Part shown: one piece after another, positions 28,504 through 36,711 of the stretch | Layout of the letters: every line of letters begins with the position of its first letter | Numbering within the stretch: the first letter of the stretch is position 1 | Source of the DNA: Gammaproteobacteria bacterium | GTDB taxonomy: Bacteria > Pseudomonadota > Gammaproteobacteria > Pseudomonadales > Azotimanducaceae_A | Length of the DNA: 64,000 nucleotides | Direction: 5' to 3' | Assembly (NCBI GenBank): GCA_012960755.1 | Contig: DUAT01000057.1 | Span: forward strand, 533,324 to 597,323 | Notes under the pieces: model-generated | Seen by the model: only the letters and a program-made list of their open reading frames with translations | Databases searched by the model: none | Told to the model about the DNA's origin: nothing | Translations under genes and position numbers: made by a program

Positions 28504-29055
28504 CTACTGCCTGGTCAGTTCATTCTCATCGGTATGCTCAAATCGCCTGCCATAGATGTCGAGAACTATGGTTTCCTTGTATGACAATCGGTCACCTCGA
28601 ACGGTTAATGTATGCCGAAACTCAATTGTTGACGCGTTTTCACGCATAAAAGGCGATTGGATAATTCGCCAATCCGGGTCGTCCTGACCGGCAGAAACTT
28701 CCAGTAAAATACCATCGCTGGTGTCTTCGGCTTTTCCACCCGCCAACAAACAGACGCCACGAGGAATAGTCAGGGAGTGCATAACAACGTCATTGGTTTC
28801 GTCCCACATCCAGTAACCGGTTTCATCGTGAAAAACCTTGTCGTCGGATTTTCTACTGACCACCTGACGATAGTGCAGCGCGGTCAGCTCCTGGGTCTCG
28901 GCGTTCTCCACATCACCGATAGAGGTGAATATTATCGTTTCATAATAGGGATTGTTTTCGATACCATCAGGTTCCGGCGAGATGTCTGTACCCATGTGTC
29001 CTTTCCAGGTTCCAATCAGCGCCGTTAGCGGACCATAATTTACCTCATCACTCAT
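28504..29055 (-). CDS. Nitrobindin-like heme-binding beta-barrel protein
   Basis: A 183-residue protein with the calycin-type signature LIGTWKGHMGTD near the N-terminus and alternating strands through to RGDRLSYKETIVLDIYGRRFEHTDENEL. This fits the nitrobindin/THAP4-like family, which binds heme in a 10-stranded barrel and can react with nitric oxide or peroxynitrite. A clear axial His in the last strands (FRHTL or FEHTD) is compatible. It sits 19 bases upstream of the glycosidase gene and is possibly in the same transcript. A plain lipid-binding role is the alternative. Confidence 0.65.
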   Translation of the reverse strand: MSDEVNYGPLTALIGTWKGHMGTDISPEPDGIENNPYYETIIFTSIGDVENAETQELTALHYRQVVSRKSDDKVFHDETGYWMWDETNDVVMHSLTIPRGVCLLAGGKAEDTSDGILLEVSAGQDDPDWRIIQSPFMRENASTIEFRHTLTVRGDRLSYKETIVLDIYGRRFEHTDENELTRQ

Positions 29056-29186
29056 TGACTTACTTCCTTGTTAACTCAACTTAACCAGATTGTACCAACC
29101 AATTGCAGGCGGTGGAAAACAGGCAGATCCGTTCATCTGCTATTCAGGTTCACCTCGATAGACTGCTATCAAAGCCGGGAGAACTT

Positions 29187-29552
29187 ATGAAAACCTTAAC
29201 AGTCGCTGGAACCTCATTGCTGATGATATTGCTGTTACCCGGGTGTGTTAACCAGGACATCATCGTTGATACCAAAGGTATCAATGATCAGCGCTACCAG
29301 CAAGACCTGGCTGAATGCCAGGAATATACCCGGCAGATCAGCACCGGCACTGAAGCTGCCAGGAGTGGTGTGTTCGGAACGGCAGTCGGTGCCGCTATTG
29401 GTGCCATTGTCGGAAACAGCCGTACCGTGCAGAAGTCTGCGGGTGTGGGTGCTGTCACAGGATCATTAAAAGGTGGCCAAAATGCCCAGCGGCGTAAACA
29501 TGGTGTGGTCAGTAACTGCCTTCGTGGTCGAGGTTACAAGGTATTGGGTTAG
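29187..29552 (+). CDS. Glycine-zipper lipoprotein
   Basis: A lipoprotein of 121 residues. The signal sequence ends in the lipobox LLPGC, then comes the helix NDQRYQQDLAECQEYTRQ and a glycine zipper (FGTAVGAAIGAIVGNSRTVQKSAGVGAVTGSLKGG). The tail CLRGRGYKVLG repeats that of the exported protein at 9955-10416, suggesting a common family. The ATG at 29187 follows GGGAGA; an upstream in-frame start at 29103 would bury the signal peptide, so I rejected it. The role is probably in the outer membrane or cell envelope, but is unknown. Confidence 0.82.
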   Translation: MKTLTVAGTSLLMILLLPGCVNQDIIVDTKGINDQRYQQDLAECQEYTRQISTGTEAARSGVFGTAVGAAIGAIVGNSRTVQKSAGVGAVTGSLKGGQNAQRRKHGVVSNCLRGRGYKVLG

Positions 29553-29586
29553 AGTGTAGTTTCCTGAAATGGATCTCGTTTGGGGG

Positions 29587-29657
29587 GGGTCTCTTTCAAT
29601 CTGGACCCGGACCGAATGATTTCAGCATTGATCCGGTTACCCGGTTGTTAGAGACCC
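29587..29657. repeat. Structured intergenic element with outer inverted repeat
   Basis: GGGTCTCT at 29587-29594 pairs with AGAGACCC at 29650-29657, and inner parts (CCGGACC..AATG with CATT..ATCCGG) can also pair. A run of eight G at 29582-29589 precedes it. It sits between the lipoprotein gene and the convergent hydrolase gene, so it may be an extended terminator or a small structured RNA. Confidence 0.4.
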
Positions 29658-29698
29658 TGTTTTGGTAAATTGTGCGGTTATTTCAATGCGGCATTGTG

Positions 29699-30421
29699 TC
29701 ACGGTTGCAGGTACTGTTTGAAGAAACCAAATAGCTTCTCCCAGGCGTCCTCACTTTGACTCTCCCTGTATCTTTCCGGGCTTGGAAAATTTTGAAACGC
29801 ATGACCCGCACCATCGTAGCGATGGAACTGGTGAGGCACCTTTGCCTTCGTGAGGGCTGCGCTATAATCATCCACATCTTCCGACGTGGGGTTCTTATCG
29901 TCATTACCAAAAAAACCAGCCACCGGGCAGTTAATGTCGCCAGCCAGTTCTATGGGTGGCTTGCTTCCCTGACCCATGGTTAACTTTATTCGCCCACCGT
30001 AGAAAATTGCACAGGCAGCTAGTTCAGGAATGTGGCAGGCCCCTAACCATGCAACCCGGCCGCCCCAGCAGTGTCCGGCAATCCCAATTTTATCGGCAAT
30101 GACGTCAGTTCTCGCCATTAACAGTTCAAACGCAGCCTTAACATCTGCCACCATCCAGTCATCCCGGCTCTCATCCCGCTTGACGAGGATGTCTTCCTCT
30201 TTCGGCCACCAGTGAAAAATAAACGGCACTGCGACACAGTACCCCTCATCCGCTAACCTTTCTGCCGCTTTAAGCGTGAAGTCATCATTTTCCAACCCGG
30301 TATGACCAACAGGTATGTGTTGGGCGAGGACCACACCTGGATGTGGCCCCTCTCCTGCCGGATCAAAGATGAATACTTCCATCGGGCTGCCGAGAACATC
30401 CACATTTTCAACTTGATACAT
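29699..30421 (-). CDS. Dienelactone hydrolase family protein
   Basis: A 240-residue alpha/beta-hydrolase with a cysteine nucleophile: GIAGHCWGGRVAW (Cys118), an Asp in FGNDDKNPT and His in GAGHAFQNF complete the Cys-Asp-His triad typical of dienelactone hydrolases. There is no signal peptide. The reaction is hydrolysis of lactones or other esters, often after ring cleavage; the substrate cannot be named. It stands next to the AI-2E-type transporter gene (44 bases), same strand. Confidence 0.88.
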   Translation of the reverse strand: MYQVENVDVLGSPMEVFIFDPAGEGPHPGVVLAQHIPVGHTGLENDDFTLKAAERLADEGYCVAVPFIFHWWPKEEDILVKRDESRDDWMVADVKAAFELLMARTDVIADKIGIAGHCWGGRVAWLGACHIPELAACAIFYGGRIKLTMGQGSKPPIELAGDINCPVAGFFGNDDKNPTSEDVDDYSAALTKAKVPHQFHRYDGAGHAFQNFPSPERYRESQSEDAWEKLFGFFKQYLQP

Positions 30422-30465
30422 TGCTCAACTCCAAATTTCAGGTTCTGCTAATAAAAATTTGGTAA

Positions 30466-31521
30466 TCAAGCTTGATGCGCTTCTCTCACCCATGACAGAA
30501 AAAGTGTGTAACCGAGCACCATCACAACTGCGCCGACGAACAAACCAATAATGCCGGACAACATCATGCCACCAATTGCACCGATAAATATTACAGCCAT
30601 TGGCGCTTCAACACCTTGTGCCAGCAATATCGGCTTCAATACATTATTCATCAAGCCCACAATAATATTCCAGACCAGGAATGCAACAGCGGCTAGTGTT
30701 CCTGTTTCCGGATTCGAAAAAACCAAAATCGATAGTGGTATCAAAACAATAAGGATATCAATCTGCACCACTGCCAGAACCAGGCAAATAACTGCCAACA
30801 AACCGGCGGCCGGAATACCAATGACGAGAAACCCGATTCCCGCGAGAATCGTTTGCAACAGCGCAATACCAAGAATACCCCTCACAACACTTTGCACAGT
30901 ATCTTTGGACAAGCTCATCAACTCCGGCCCTCGCTCACCAGCCAGCCTCGTAAACACATTTTCCAGCGAGTCTTTGACACCAGATGCTGAAGCGATAAAA
31001 ACACCTGACAGAATAATCGAGAAAACAAAGACAAGAATATTCAAACTAGCCATGGCGGCGGCTGAGGTAAACGACTTCATCAACGCAGTGATTTGAGGTT
31101 CAAATTCCCCCAACACAGATTCCGGATTATCCGAGGCCTTTTGCCAGAATTCGTCCAGCTTCTCTCCGATAATCGGCATATCACCTATGTTTTCTCCCGG
31201 CGGTGGAATCGTTAACTCATCATCCTGCAAATATTTTGACAATTGCTGGCTATTGTCGATCAACGCTTCTGTTAACTTGTAACTGGGCACGATCAGGATC
31301 GCCAGCATCAAGACAGTCAATATCGTGGATGCCCAACCGGGACTCAAGCCGGTTTTTTCCCTCATCATCTCGAACACGGGATAGACCCCTATCGCGATAA
31401 TCCCCGCCCAGATGATTGGATTGATAAACGGGCTCGCTATCTGAAAACACGAGAAAGCCAGCAAGGCAACTGCAGAAATCCTGATTGCGATATCCATCGC
31501 TTTTGTCGTATCGGTACTCAC
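30466..31521 (-). CDS. AI-2E family transporter (PerM-like)
   Basis: A 351-residue inner-membrane protein with paired helices at both ends and a mid-chain hydrophilic domain. Characteristic segments are WAGIIAIGVYPVFEMM near the start, a periplasmic IPPPGENIGDMPIIGEKLDEFWQKA, and closing helices with GIIGLFVGAVVMVLGYTLFLSW. Family members export autoinducer-2 or act as permeases or Na+/H+ antiporters; the specific cargo is unknown. A second member sits at 61716-62789 with the same loop pattern. Confidence 0.88.
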   Translation of the reverse strand: MSTDTTKAMDIAIRISAVALLAFSCFQIASPFINPIIWAGIIAIGVYPVFEMMREKTGLSPGWASTILTVLMLAILIVPSYKLTEALIDNSQQLSKYLQDDELTIPPPGENIGDMPIIGEKLDEFWQKASDNPESVLGEFEPQITALMKSFTSAAAMASLNILVFVFSIILSGVFIASASGVKDSLENVFTRLAGERGPELMSLSKDTVQSVVRGILGIALLQTILAGIGFLVIGIPAAGLLAVICLVLAVVQIDILIVLIPLSILVFSNPETGTLAAVAFLVWNIIVGLMNNVLKPILLAQGVEAPMAVIFIGAIGGMMLSGIIGLFVGAVVMVLGYTLFLSWVREAHQA

Positions 31522-31752
31522 AACTTCACTCCCTTATTTAAAAAGTCAATAAATGTGCGCCACAAGACAAATAACACGCGTCCTGTGCAATGTAAACGTA
31601 AATACAGCGGTACAATCGTCTTAATCTGGTTTTTTATTGAACCCTTGACTAAATGGATATTTTCAACAGGGTAAAGGAAGGGTGGAAGAAAAGTTGTTCC
31701 TTATAAGATGCTAATATGTGTCTTGATAGCGAAGGTAGTCGAGGAGCTTACA

Positions 31753-32517
31753 GTGGGCAACGAATCCATCCTGATCACAGGCGCCGGTAGCGGCATGGGT
31801 CGCCTTGCGGCACAAAATATGGCTGCCGCTGGATATCAGGTGGCCGCTCTTGATGTAAACGAAAAGGGTTTACTCGAAACAGCCGAGGGCTTCCAGAATA
31901 TCCGTACCTTCCAAACCGATGTCACCGATTATCAATCGGTACTTGCAGCAGTCGAGGAAACCGAAACCAAACTCGGGCCCATTCGGCGAGTTTACAATGC
32001 AGCAGCCATCATGCCCCTGGGAACGATCGCAGAAGTCGATGCTGAAGTATTCCATCGTGTTATGGCGATTAATTACAACGGTGTAGTCAACGCTACCAAA
32101 GCCGTATTGCCTCATCTGCTCAGCCGAAATCAAGGAGAGATTATTAACTTCGCTTCCATCGCGGGGTGGCTGCCAACAATTTACATGTCAGCCTACGATG
32201 CTTCAAAATTTGCAGTGGTGGCATTCACTGAAGTCCTGCACTTTGAAAACATCCATAACAACCTGAAAATAGCCTGTGTATGCCCACCGCCGGTGAAAAC
32301 ACCTCTGCTACAGCAAGCCCGCGATACGGTCTGGCCAAAAGTATTTGACCAGGGCACCCACATTGAACCCGAAGAGGTATTGACTGCTATCGATAAGTCC
32401 CTTGAGAAAGGCGAACTGTTTGTCTTCCCGGGGAAAGGGACGAAATCAATCTGGCGACTGCGTCGCTGGTTTCCCAATATGCTGTGGAAAAATTTGCTAA
32501 AAGTTGAAGGTCGCTAG
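31753..32517 (+). CDS. Short-chain dehydrogenase/reductase
   Basis: A classical SDR of 254 residues. The cofactor motif TGAGSGMGRLAA is at the N-terminus, NAAAIMP (NAG-type) and a Ser in NFASIAGWLPTIYM precede the catalytic YDASK. It would oxidise or reduce an alcohol/ketone with NAD(P)H; the acidic residue after strand 2 (ALDVNE) favours NAD. I chose GTG at 31753 because AGGAG lies six bases upstream; an in-frame ATG at 31708 is weaker. It converges with the VOC gene with only three bases between stops. Confidence 0.88.
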   Translation: MGNESILITGAGSGMGRLAAQNMAAAGYQVAALDVNEKGLLETAEGFQNIRTFQTDVTDYQSVLAAVEETETKLGPIRRVYNAAAIMPLGTIAEVDAEVFHRVMAINYNGVVNATKAVLPHLLSRNQGEIINFASIAGWLPTIYMSAYDASKFAVVAFTEVLHFENIHNNLKIACVCPPPVKTPLLQQARDTVWPKVFDQGTHIEPEEVLTAIDKSLEKGELFVFPGKGTKSIWRLRRWFPNMLWKNLLKVEGR

Positions 32518-32520
32518 GAG

Positions 32521-33081
32521 TCAGGACGAAGAGACAGGTTTTACGACTGGCTTTCCGTTCGACCAGTCAATCCGACGAATCGGGTCCTCGATACCGTCCC
32601 AGGTTTCCGAAGCTTGTTTGATGATTGAGAACAATTCATCGATGGCAGGATTGTGGGCCATCAGTTGAATCATCACACCAGGTTCCTGCTTTGAATCAAG
32701 ATAAGCATGACCAGCCCCATAACGTTGCTTCACTTCGTATGGTGCATTCAATGATTCAAGCTCCGCAAGCTTCGTGTCAATGTTGTCGACCCATACAGCG
32801 AGATGCTGCAAGCCACCGGCTGGATTATCTTGCAGGTACTGGTTGTAAATCGAATTGACCGAACCCCTGGGTTCGATCACTTCTATTTGTTGATCGCCGG
32901 AATAGGCAAATGCAGCGACGAGTTCCAGCTGTTCAACTTTGTCGCCTACCAGGCCCTCAAAGTTCACCAGGTGTTCGACAAAGAAGGGACCTACCCCGCG
33001 GGCGAGCCAGTGTGCCATCGCAGCGTCGATATCGGGGACCACGTAGCCCTGTTGAATGACCGGACCGAATAAAGTGCTCAT
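32521..33081 (-). CDS. VOC-family (glyoxalase-like) protein
   Basis: A 186-residue vicinal-oxygen-chelate protein. The N-terminal half GPVIQQGYVVPDIDAAMAHWLARGVGPFF resembles methylmalonyl-CoA epimerase-like/glyoxalase folds, with GGLQHLAVWVDNIDTKLAELE as the second module. A metal site could use the His in QHLAVW and Glu in IEVIEPRG. The substrate is unknown. The ATG at 33081 follows GAGGGA; the frame stays open upstream to 33147 without a better start. Confidence 0.78.
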   Translation of the reverse strand: MSTLFGPVIQQGYVVPDIDAAMAHWLARGVGPFFVEHLVNFEGLVGDKVEQLELVAAFAYSGDQQIEVIEPRGSVNSIYNQYLQDNPAGGLQHLAVWVDNIDTKLAELESLNAPYEVKQRYGAGHAYLDSKQEPGVMIQLMAHNPAIDELFSIIKQASETWDGIEDPIRRIDWSNGKPVVKPVSSS

Positions 33082-33168
33082 CTGTTGTCCCTCTTTAAAG
33101 AGAAGGATTTTCACGAAGATCCGGATGCCAGTCAAACACACTGCCACATCGACCCAAAACCTTGAGTT

Positions 33169-33245
33169 AGTAGTCCTTCCAGGTGAAATTGCCAGGTTCA
33201 GCGAGTCGGGAAGCTTGGCCGCAAGGCGCGCCTCGAAGGACTACT
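33169..33245. repeat. 77-nt element bounded by an 11-bp perfect inverted repeat
   Basis: AGTAGTCCTTC (33169-33179) pairs with GAAGGACTACT (33235-33245), enclosing 55 bases with further pairing potential, including CTTG-GCCG-CAAG and the palindrome GGCGCGCC. The right arm overlaps the stop codon of the YbaK gene (33241-33243), so the element may have supplied that stop. It could be a REP/MITE-like mobile repeat, a terminator for the YbaK gene, or a small RNA. Confidence 0.55.
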
Positions 33246-33708
33246 GATAACGGGTGGTAAAATCCATGATTCGGGGTTGCACCAGCCATTCAAAGTCTCG
33301 AAATGACATCCTGATGTCTTCAGTATGACTACCGGCATTAAAAGAAATCACTTCATCTTCTGCCAGGGTTGTTGATACATAAACCGACAGGCCGAATAAA
33401 TTGCCGATGGCCGGAATACAGCCTGAGTCACAAAGTGGCGCCAGCTCGGAAAATTCTACTTCCCTTGCGAGCGTGACAGTATCTACACCGGCTTGTTGCG
33501 TGAACTTGTCAAAATCGATCAGCTCACACGACGGCAAAACAGCCATGGCGTAGTGGCCATCGAGTTTGAGTATCACCGTCTTGGCCAGCTCATAGCCGGT
33601 CACATGGAGTATTTCTGCAGTTTCCAACGCCGTGTAAGTGGGCGGATGGTTATAACAACGATAGTTTATGTGATTCTTTTCCAACAGCTCATCGAGTACC
33701 CTGATCAT
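33241..33708 (-). CDS. YbaK/EbsC-type aminoacyl-tRNA deacylase domain protein
   Basis: A 155-residue stand-alone editing domain of the YbaK/ProX family, which hydrolyses mischarged aminoacyl-tRNA. Visible are the N-terminal HPPTYTALETAEILHVTGYELAKTVILK, with the conserved Lys that contacts the substrate, and the loop SGCIPAIGNLFGLSVYVS. The specific tRNA edited cannot be told. A structured inverted repeat overlaps its stop codon. The VOC gene lies downstream on the same strand, about 160 bases away. Confidence 0.85.
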   Translation of the reverse strand: MIRVLDELLEKNHINYRCYNHPPTYTALETAEILHVTGYELAKTVILKLDGHYAMAVLPSCELIDFDKFTQQAGVDTVTLAREVEFSELAPLCDSGCIPAIGNLFGLSVYVSTTLAEDEVISFNAGSHTEDIRMSFRDFEWLVQPRIMDFTTRYQ

Positions 33709-33855
33709 CGCCAGACTCCCTCTTGATTGATATCATTGTTGATTCAACCTCTGGACCGGAATCTTGTCCAGCAACTTCATAGCTCGATTTGGCATATCGC
33801 TGTACGGCGTTAGATAAGAATCATCTCAGCAACCCCGTGACGTAACAGCAAAGAA

Positions 33856-35100
33856 CTACCAGGCGTGGAGTCTGACGGGAAGTTCCTCATAGCCTTTAAC
33901 AAAGCAGGATTGTACGCGCACCGGCTCGCCAACGACTTCGACGGTTTTAAAGCGTTTGAGAATTTCTTCCCATACTGTGCGTAACTGCATTTCTGCCAGT
34001 CGATTCCCCATACATCGGTGTAAACCGAATCCGAAAGACATATGATGTCGGGAACGATCCCGATCAATAATGAACTCGTTGGGATTTTCAATCACGTCTT
34101 CATCGCGATTGGCCGAAACATACCACATGATGACCTTATCCCCTTTCTTAATATGCTTGCCTCGCAGCACATAGTCCTGGGTCGCGGTTCTTCTCATATG
34201 CGCCAGGGGCGTCTGGTAGCGAATAATTTCTGATACCATCGACGGAATCAGATCCTTGTTGTCTCGTAGTTTCTGGTACTGTTCCGGAAACTGGTTAAGG
34301 AAGTACACACCACCGGAAATAGAATTCCTGGTGGTATCGTTACCCCCGACAATGAGCAGAATAAGATTCCCGAGAAATTCCATCGGGTCCATATTTTGCG
34401 TGTCCTTGCCATGAGCCATCATCGATATCAGGTCATTGCCGGGTTCTTTGTTAATACGATCATTCCAAAGCCCAGTAAAAACTTCCAGGCATTCCAGCAA
34501 CGCCTCTCGCCTCTGGTCCTCCGGGGTGGTACCACCGTTAACATCAGAAGACGTGGCCATGTCGGACCAGTAGGTCAAGCGGCGACGTTCCTCAAATGGA
34601 AAATCAAACAGGGTTGCCAGCATTTGAGTCGTGAGTTCGATAGAAACCCGATCGACCCAGTTAAAAGTCTCGCCCAGCGGAAGCTCATCCAGTATTTTCG
34701 CTGCGCGTTCGCGGATGATCGGCTCCAGTAACGCGAGATTAGTGGGTGCCACCACACCAGTCACCGTCTTGCGCTGGACATCATGTTTGGGCGGGTCCAT
34801 CTGGATAAAACTGGTTGTTTTGAAATCAGCCATGCGTTCAAAGATAGTGATGCCACCGACCTCGGATGAAAACACATCAACATTCTTCTCAACTTCCATA
34901 ATGTCGTCGAACTTTGTGACTGACCAAAAAGCGCCGAAGGGACTGTCTTTACAGTAATGTACCGGGTCCTCCTTGCGCAAACGTTCAAAATATGGCCAAA
35001 AAGCATTGGCCTTAAACATCATCGGATCACTGACATCAATATCTTCTAGTGGGATTGAATAGGGATCAGGGAATTCGCTGACGCTGATTGCTTCACTCAT
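33856..35100 (-). CDS. Cytochrome P450, CYP153-like
   Basis: A 414-residue soluble bacterial P450. The I-helix oxygen-binding motif is GGNDTT (252-257), the ExxR is EIIR (291-294) and the heme ligand Cys363 lies in FGFGLHRCMGN. PLAHMRRTA and the end FVKGYEELPVRL are features I associate with CYP153 terminal alkane/fatty-acid hydroxylases; sterol-acting groups such as CYP125/142 are the main alternative. It needs ferredoxin and ferredoxin reductase partners, not found nearby. The sterol-desaturase-family gene lies 56 bases upstream on the same strand, so both probably form one transcript for hydrocarbon or lipid oxidation. Confidence 0.88.
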   Translation of the reverse strand: MSEAISVSEFPDPYSIPLEDIDVSDPMMFKANAFWPYFERLRKEDPVHYCKDSPFGAFWSVTKFDDIMEVEKNVDVFSSEVGGITIFERMADFKTTSFIQMDPPKHDVQRKTVTGVVAPTNLALLEPIIRERAAKILDELPLGETFNWVDRVSIELTTQMLATLFDFPFEERRRLTYWSDMATSSDVNGGTTPEDQRREALLECLEVFTGLWNDRINKEPGNDLISMMAHGKDTQNMDPMEFLGNLILLIVGGNDTTRNSISGGVYFLNQFPEQYQKLRDNKDLIPSMVSEIIRYQTPLAHMRRTATQDYVLRGKHIKKGDKVIMWYVSANRDEDVIENPNEFIIDRDRSRHHMSFGFGLHRCMGNRLAEMQLRTVWEEILKRFKTVEVVGEPVRVQSCFVKGYEELPVRLHAW

Positions 35101-35156
35101 AATGCTTCACTCTATTTCTGCTTGCTATTGGGTACATCCCGCACAGCTTACGGGGA

Positions 35157-35987
35157 TTATTGATGCTTGCCAACTTTGCCCGGTTGATTGTCCCGGAACG
35201 GTTGCATCAATAAATCCTGCACCCTCACAGATTCAGATTCCCCGAATCCGTCAATACCAAGCACCATATGGGTATGACCTAGTTCAGGTTGTGCCTGGTA
35301 GGTACCAAACACCCGGTCCCACCAGGGGAAATTGAAGCCAAAATTCCGGTTGTATTCCTCGAATTTCGACGAGTGGTGAACGCGGTGCATGTCAGGGGTC
35401 ACCACAAAATTACGCAATACAGTGTCAACGGCAGAAGGAATCTTAATATTACTGTGATTAAACATGGACGTCAGGTTTAACAGCACTTCCGAGATAAGCA
35501 CCGCCACGACGGGGCCACCCAACACCAACACCAGGCAGATCTTGATTGCCATTGAGATTATTATCGACAACGGATGAAACCGTGTGCCTGTGGTGATGTC
35601 GTAATCCAGATCGGTGTGATGTACCCGATGTAACAACCACAATGGCCGTACTGCGTGAAACAGCCTGTGTTGAAAGTAAATCGCACAGTCGAAACCCAGA
35701 ACGAATAACAGGATTGAAAGCCATGTGGGCAAATCCAGAAATTCAAGTAATCCCCAGCCATTGCCTACCGCATAAATCGCGAAGAAGGTGGCAGAAAACG
35801 GCACCAAAACCCGGAGACACAAGGTGTTTACTACGCTAAGACCCAGGTTGTTGAGCCAGCGATTAACCCAAGGTAGAGACATCCGGCGATGTGGCAGCCG
35901 CCTCTCAGCAATGGCTATTATGGCAAAGGCGCAAAAAAAGATCGCCAGGCGAATGGCGCCCTCATTATCAACAATCAGTCCATTCAT
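35157..35987 (-). CDS. Sterol desaturase/fatty acid hydroxylase family protein
   Basis: A 276-residue integral membrane di-iron enzyme. Histidine clusters are HRLFH (107-111), HRVHH (120-124), an NHSN at 177-180, and HRVHH (200-204), the ligand set of the superfamily. About five membrane helices surround them. Members hydroxylate or desaturate sterols, carotenoids or fatty acids; the substrate is not predictable here. It lies upstream of the P450 gene on the same strand, 56 bases apart, and both would use oxygen on hydrophobic substrates. Confidence 0.88.
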   Translation of the reverse strand: MNGLIVDNEGAIRLAIFFCAFAIIAIAERRLPHRRMSLPWVNRWLNNLGLSVVNTLCLRVLVPFSATFFAIYAVGNGWGLLEFLDLPTWLSILLFVLGFDCAIYFQHRLFHAVRPLWLLHRVHHTDLDYDITTGTRFHPLSIIISMAIKICLVLVLGGPVVAVLISEVLLNLTSMFNHSNIKIPSAVDTVLRNFVVTPDMHRVHHSSKFEEYNRNFGFNFPWWDRVFGTYQAQPELGHTHMVLGIDGFGESESVRVQDLLMQPFRDNQPGKVGKHQ

Positions 35988-36440
35988 GCAATCGCTCTGT
36001 TGCCTGTTTTTAGGAGTGAGCCCAACACATCATAACTTAAACAACTATCTCTATAGGACACTCCACCAGAGAATCATACTGCAACGCAGCAAAAACCCCA
36101 CAAAACAGACCACTCGTCTAAATAGTTACGTTAAGCGAATTACTGCGTTTCTTATAACAAAACAGCTGAAAAATAGTCAGGGTGACCTCTAATGCGACCT
36201 CCAGACGAGCCGCAACGCTGGGTTTAGTCGAAAAATCCGACCAATCAGGCTTTACTTTGTTCCATTTTAGGTTAGACTGCTCGCGCTGGTAACAATTACA
36301 GCAGCTATTTAATACGTGCAATTTTGTTGACGCTTGATATCACATCTTGTTTTTCGTAAGTAATTCCTGCTTTTTTTCAGCGCTTTTTCAATTCGGTCCC
36401 CGGGCCTGATTGATCAATTTATTATTTTTGGAGATAGACT
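35988..36440. other. Intergenic region upstream of cspA
   Basis: A 453-base gap between divergent genes. It holds the likely cspA promoter at 36334-36362 and a leader of about 70 bases, in addition to the unseen promoter of the sterol-desaturase gene. No convincing gene is present; open frames here lack family patterns. Confidence 0.4.
36334..36362 (+). promoter_or_regulatory. Possible sigma-70 promoter of the cold-shock gene
   Basis: TTGATA (36334-36339) and TAAGTA (36357-36362) with a 17-base spacer, about 80 bases before the cspA start. The -10 match is modest. The AT-rich leader that follows would suit a cold-shock mRNA. Confidence 0.35.
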
Positions 36441-36641
36441 ATGGCTAATGGCCGAGTGAAATGGTTTGACGAAAAGAAGGGTTTTGGCTTTATTGAAAGA
36501 GAAGAAGGTAATGATGTCTTTGTTCACTTTAGAGCAATTGTTTCTTCTGGTTTTAAAACGCTTGCTGAAGGGCAAGAGGTAGAGTTTGAAGTAGAGCAAG
36601 GGAACAAGGGGCCGCAAGCCGCTAACGTAAAAGTTCTATAA
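36441..36641 (+). CDS. CspA-family cold-shock protein
   Basis: A 66-residue single cold-shock domain binding single-stranded RNA/DNA. It has both nucleic-acid motifs, KGFGFI (RNP1) and VFVHF (RNP2), and the usual N-terminal [12 protein letters not shown]. The length is typical. GGAG lies before the ATG, and a strong terminator follows the stop by five bases, so it is a single-gene transcript. Confidence 0.95.
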   Translation: MANGRVKWFDEKKGFGFIEREEGNDVFVHFRAIVSSGFKTLAEGQEVEFEVEQGNKGPQAANVKVL

Positions 36642-36646
36642 TGATC

Positions 36647-36679
36647 CGGGGCTGCCTGTTCACAGGCAGCCCCGTTTTT
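36647..36679 (+). terminator. Rho-independent terminator of the cold-shock gene
   Basis: A 12-bp perfect stem CGGGGCTGCCTG / CAGGCAGCCCCG with TTCA loop and five T after it, starting five bases past the stop codon. Confidence 0.93.
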
Positions 36680-36711
36680 ACCCCCCTCATGTTCTCCCAG
36701 TTCGCCTCACA

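Noticed and set aside
33169..33245. tRNA or tmRNA-like gene at the inverted repeat
   Set aside because: No T-loop consensus, no anticodon arm and no CCA; the arms are 11 bp, unlike a tRNA acceptor stem.
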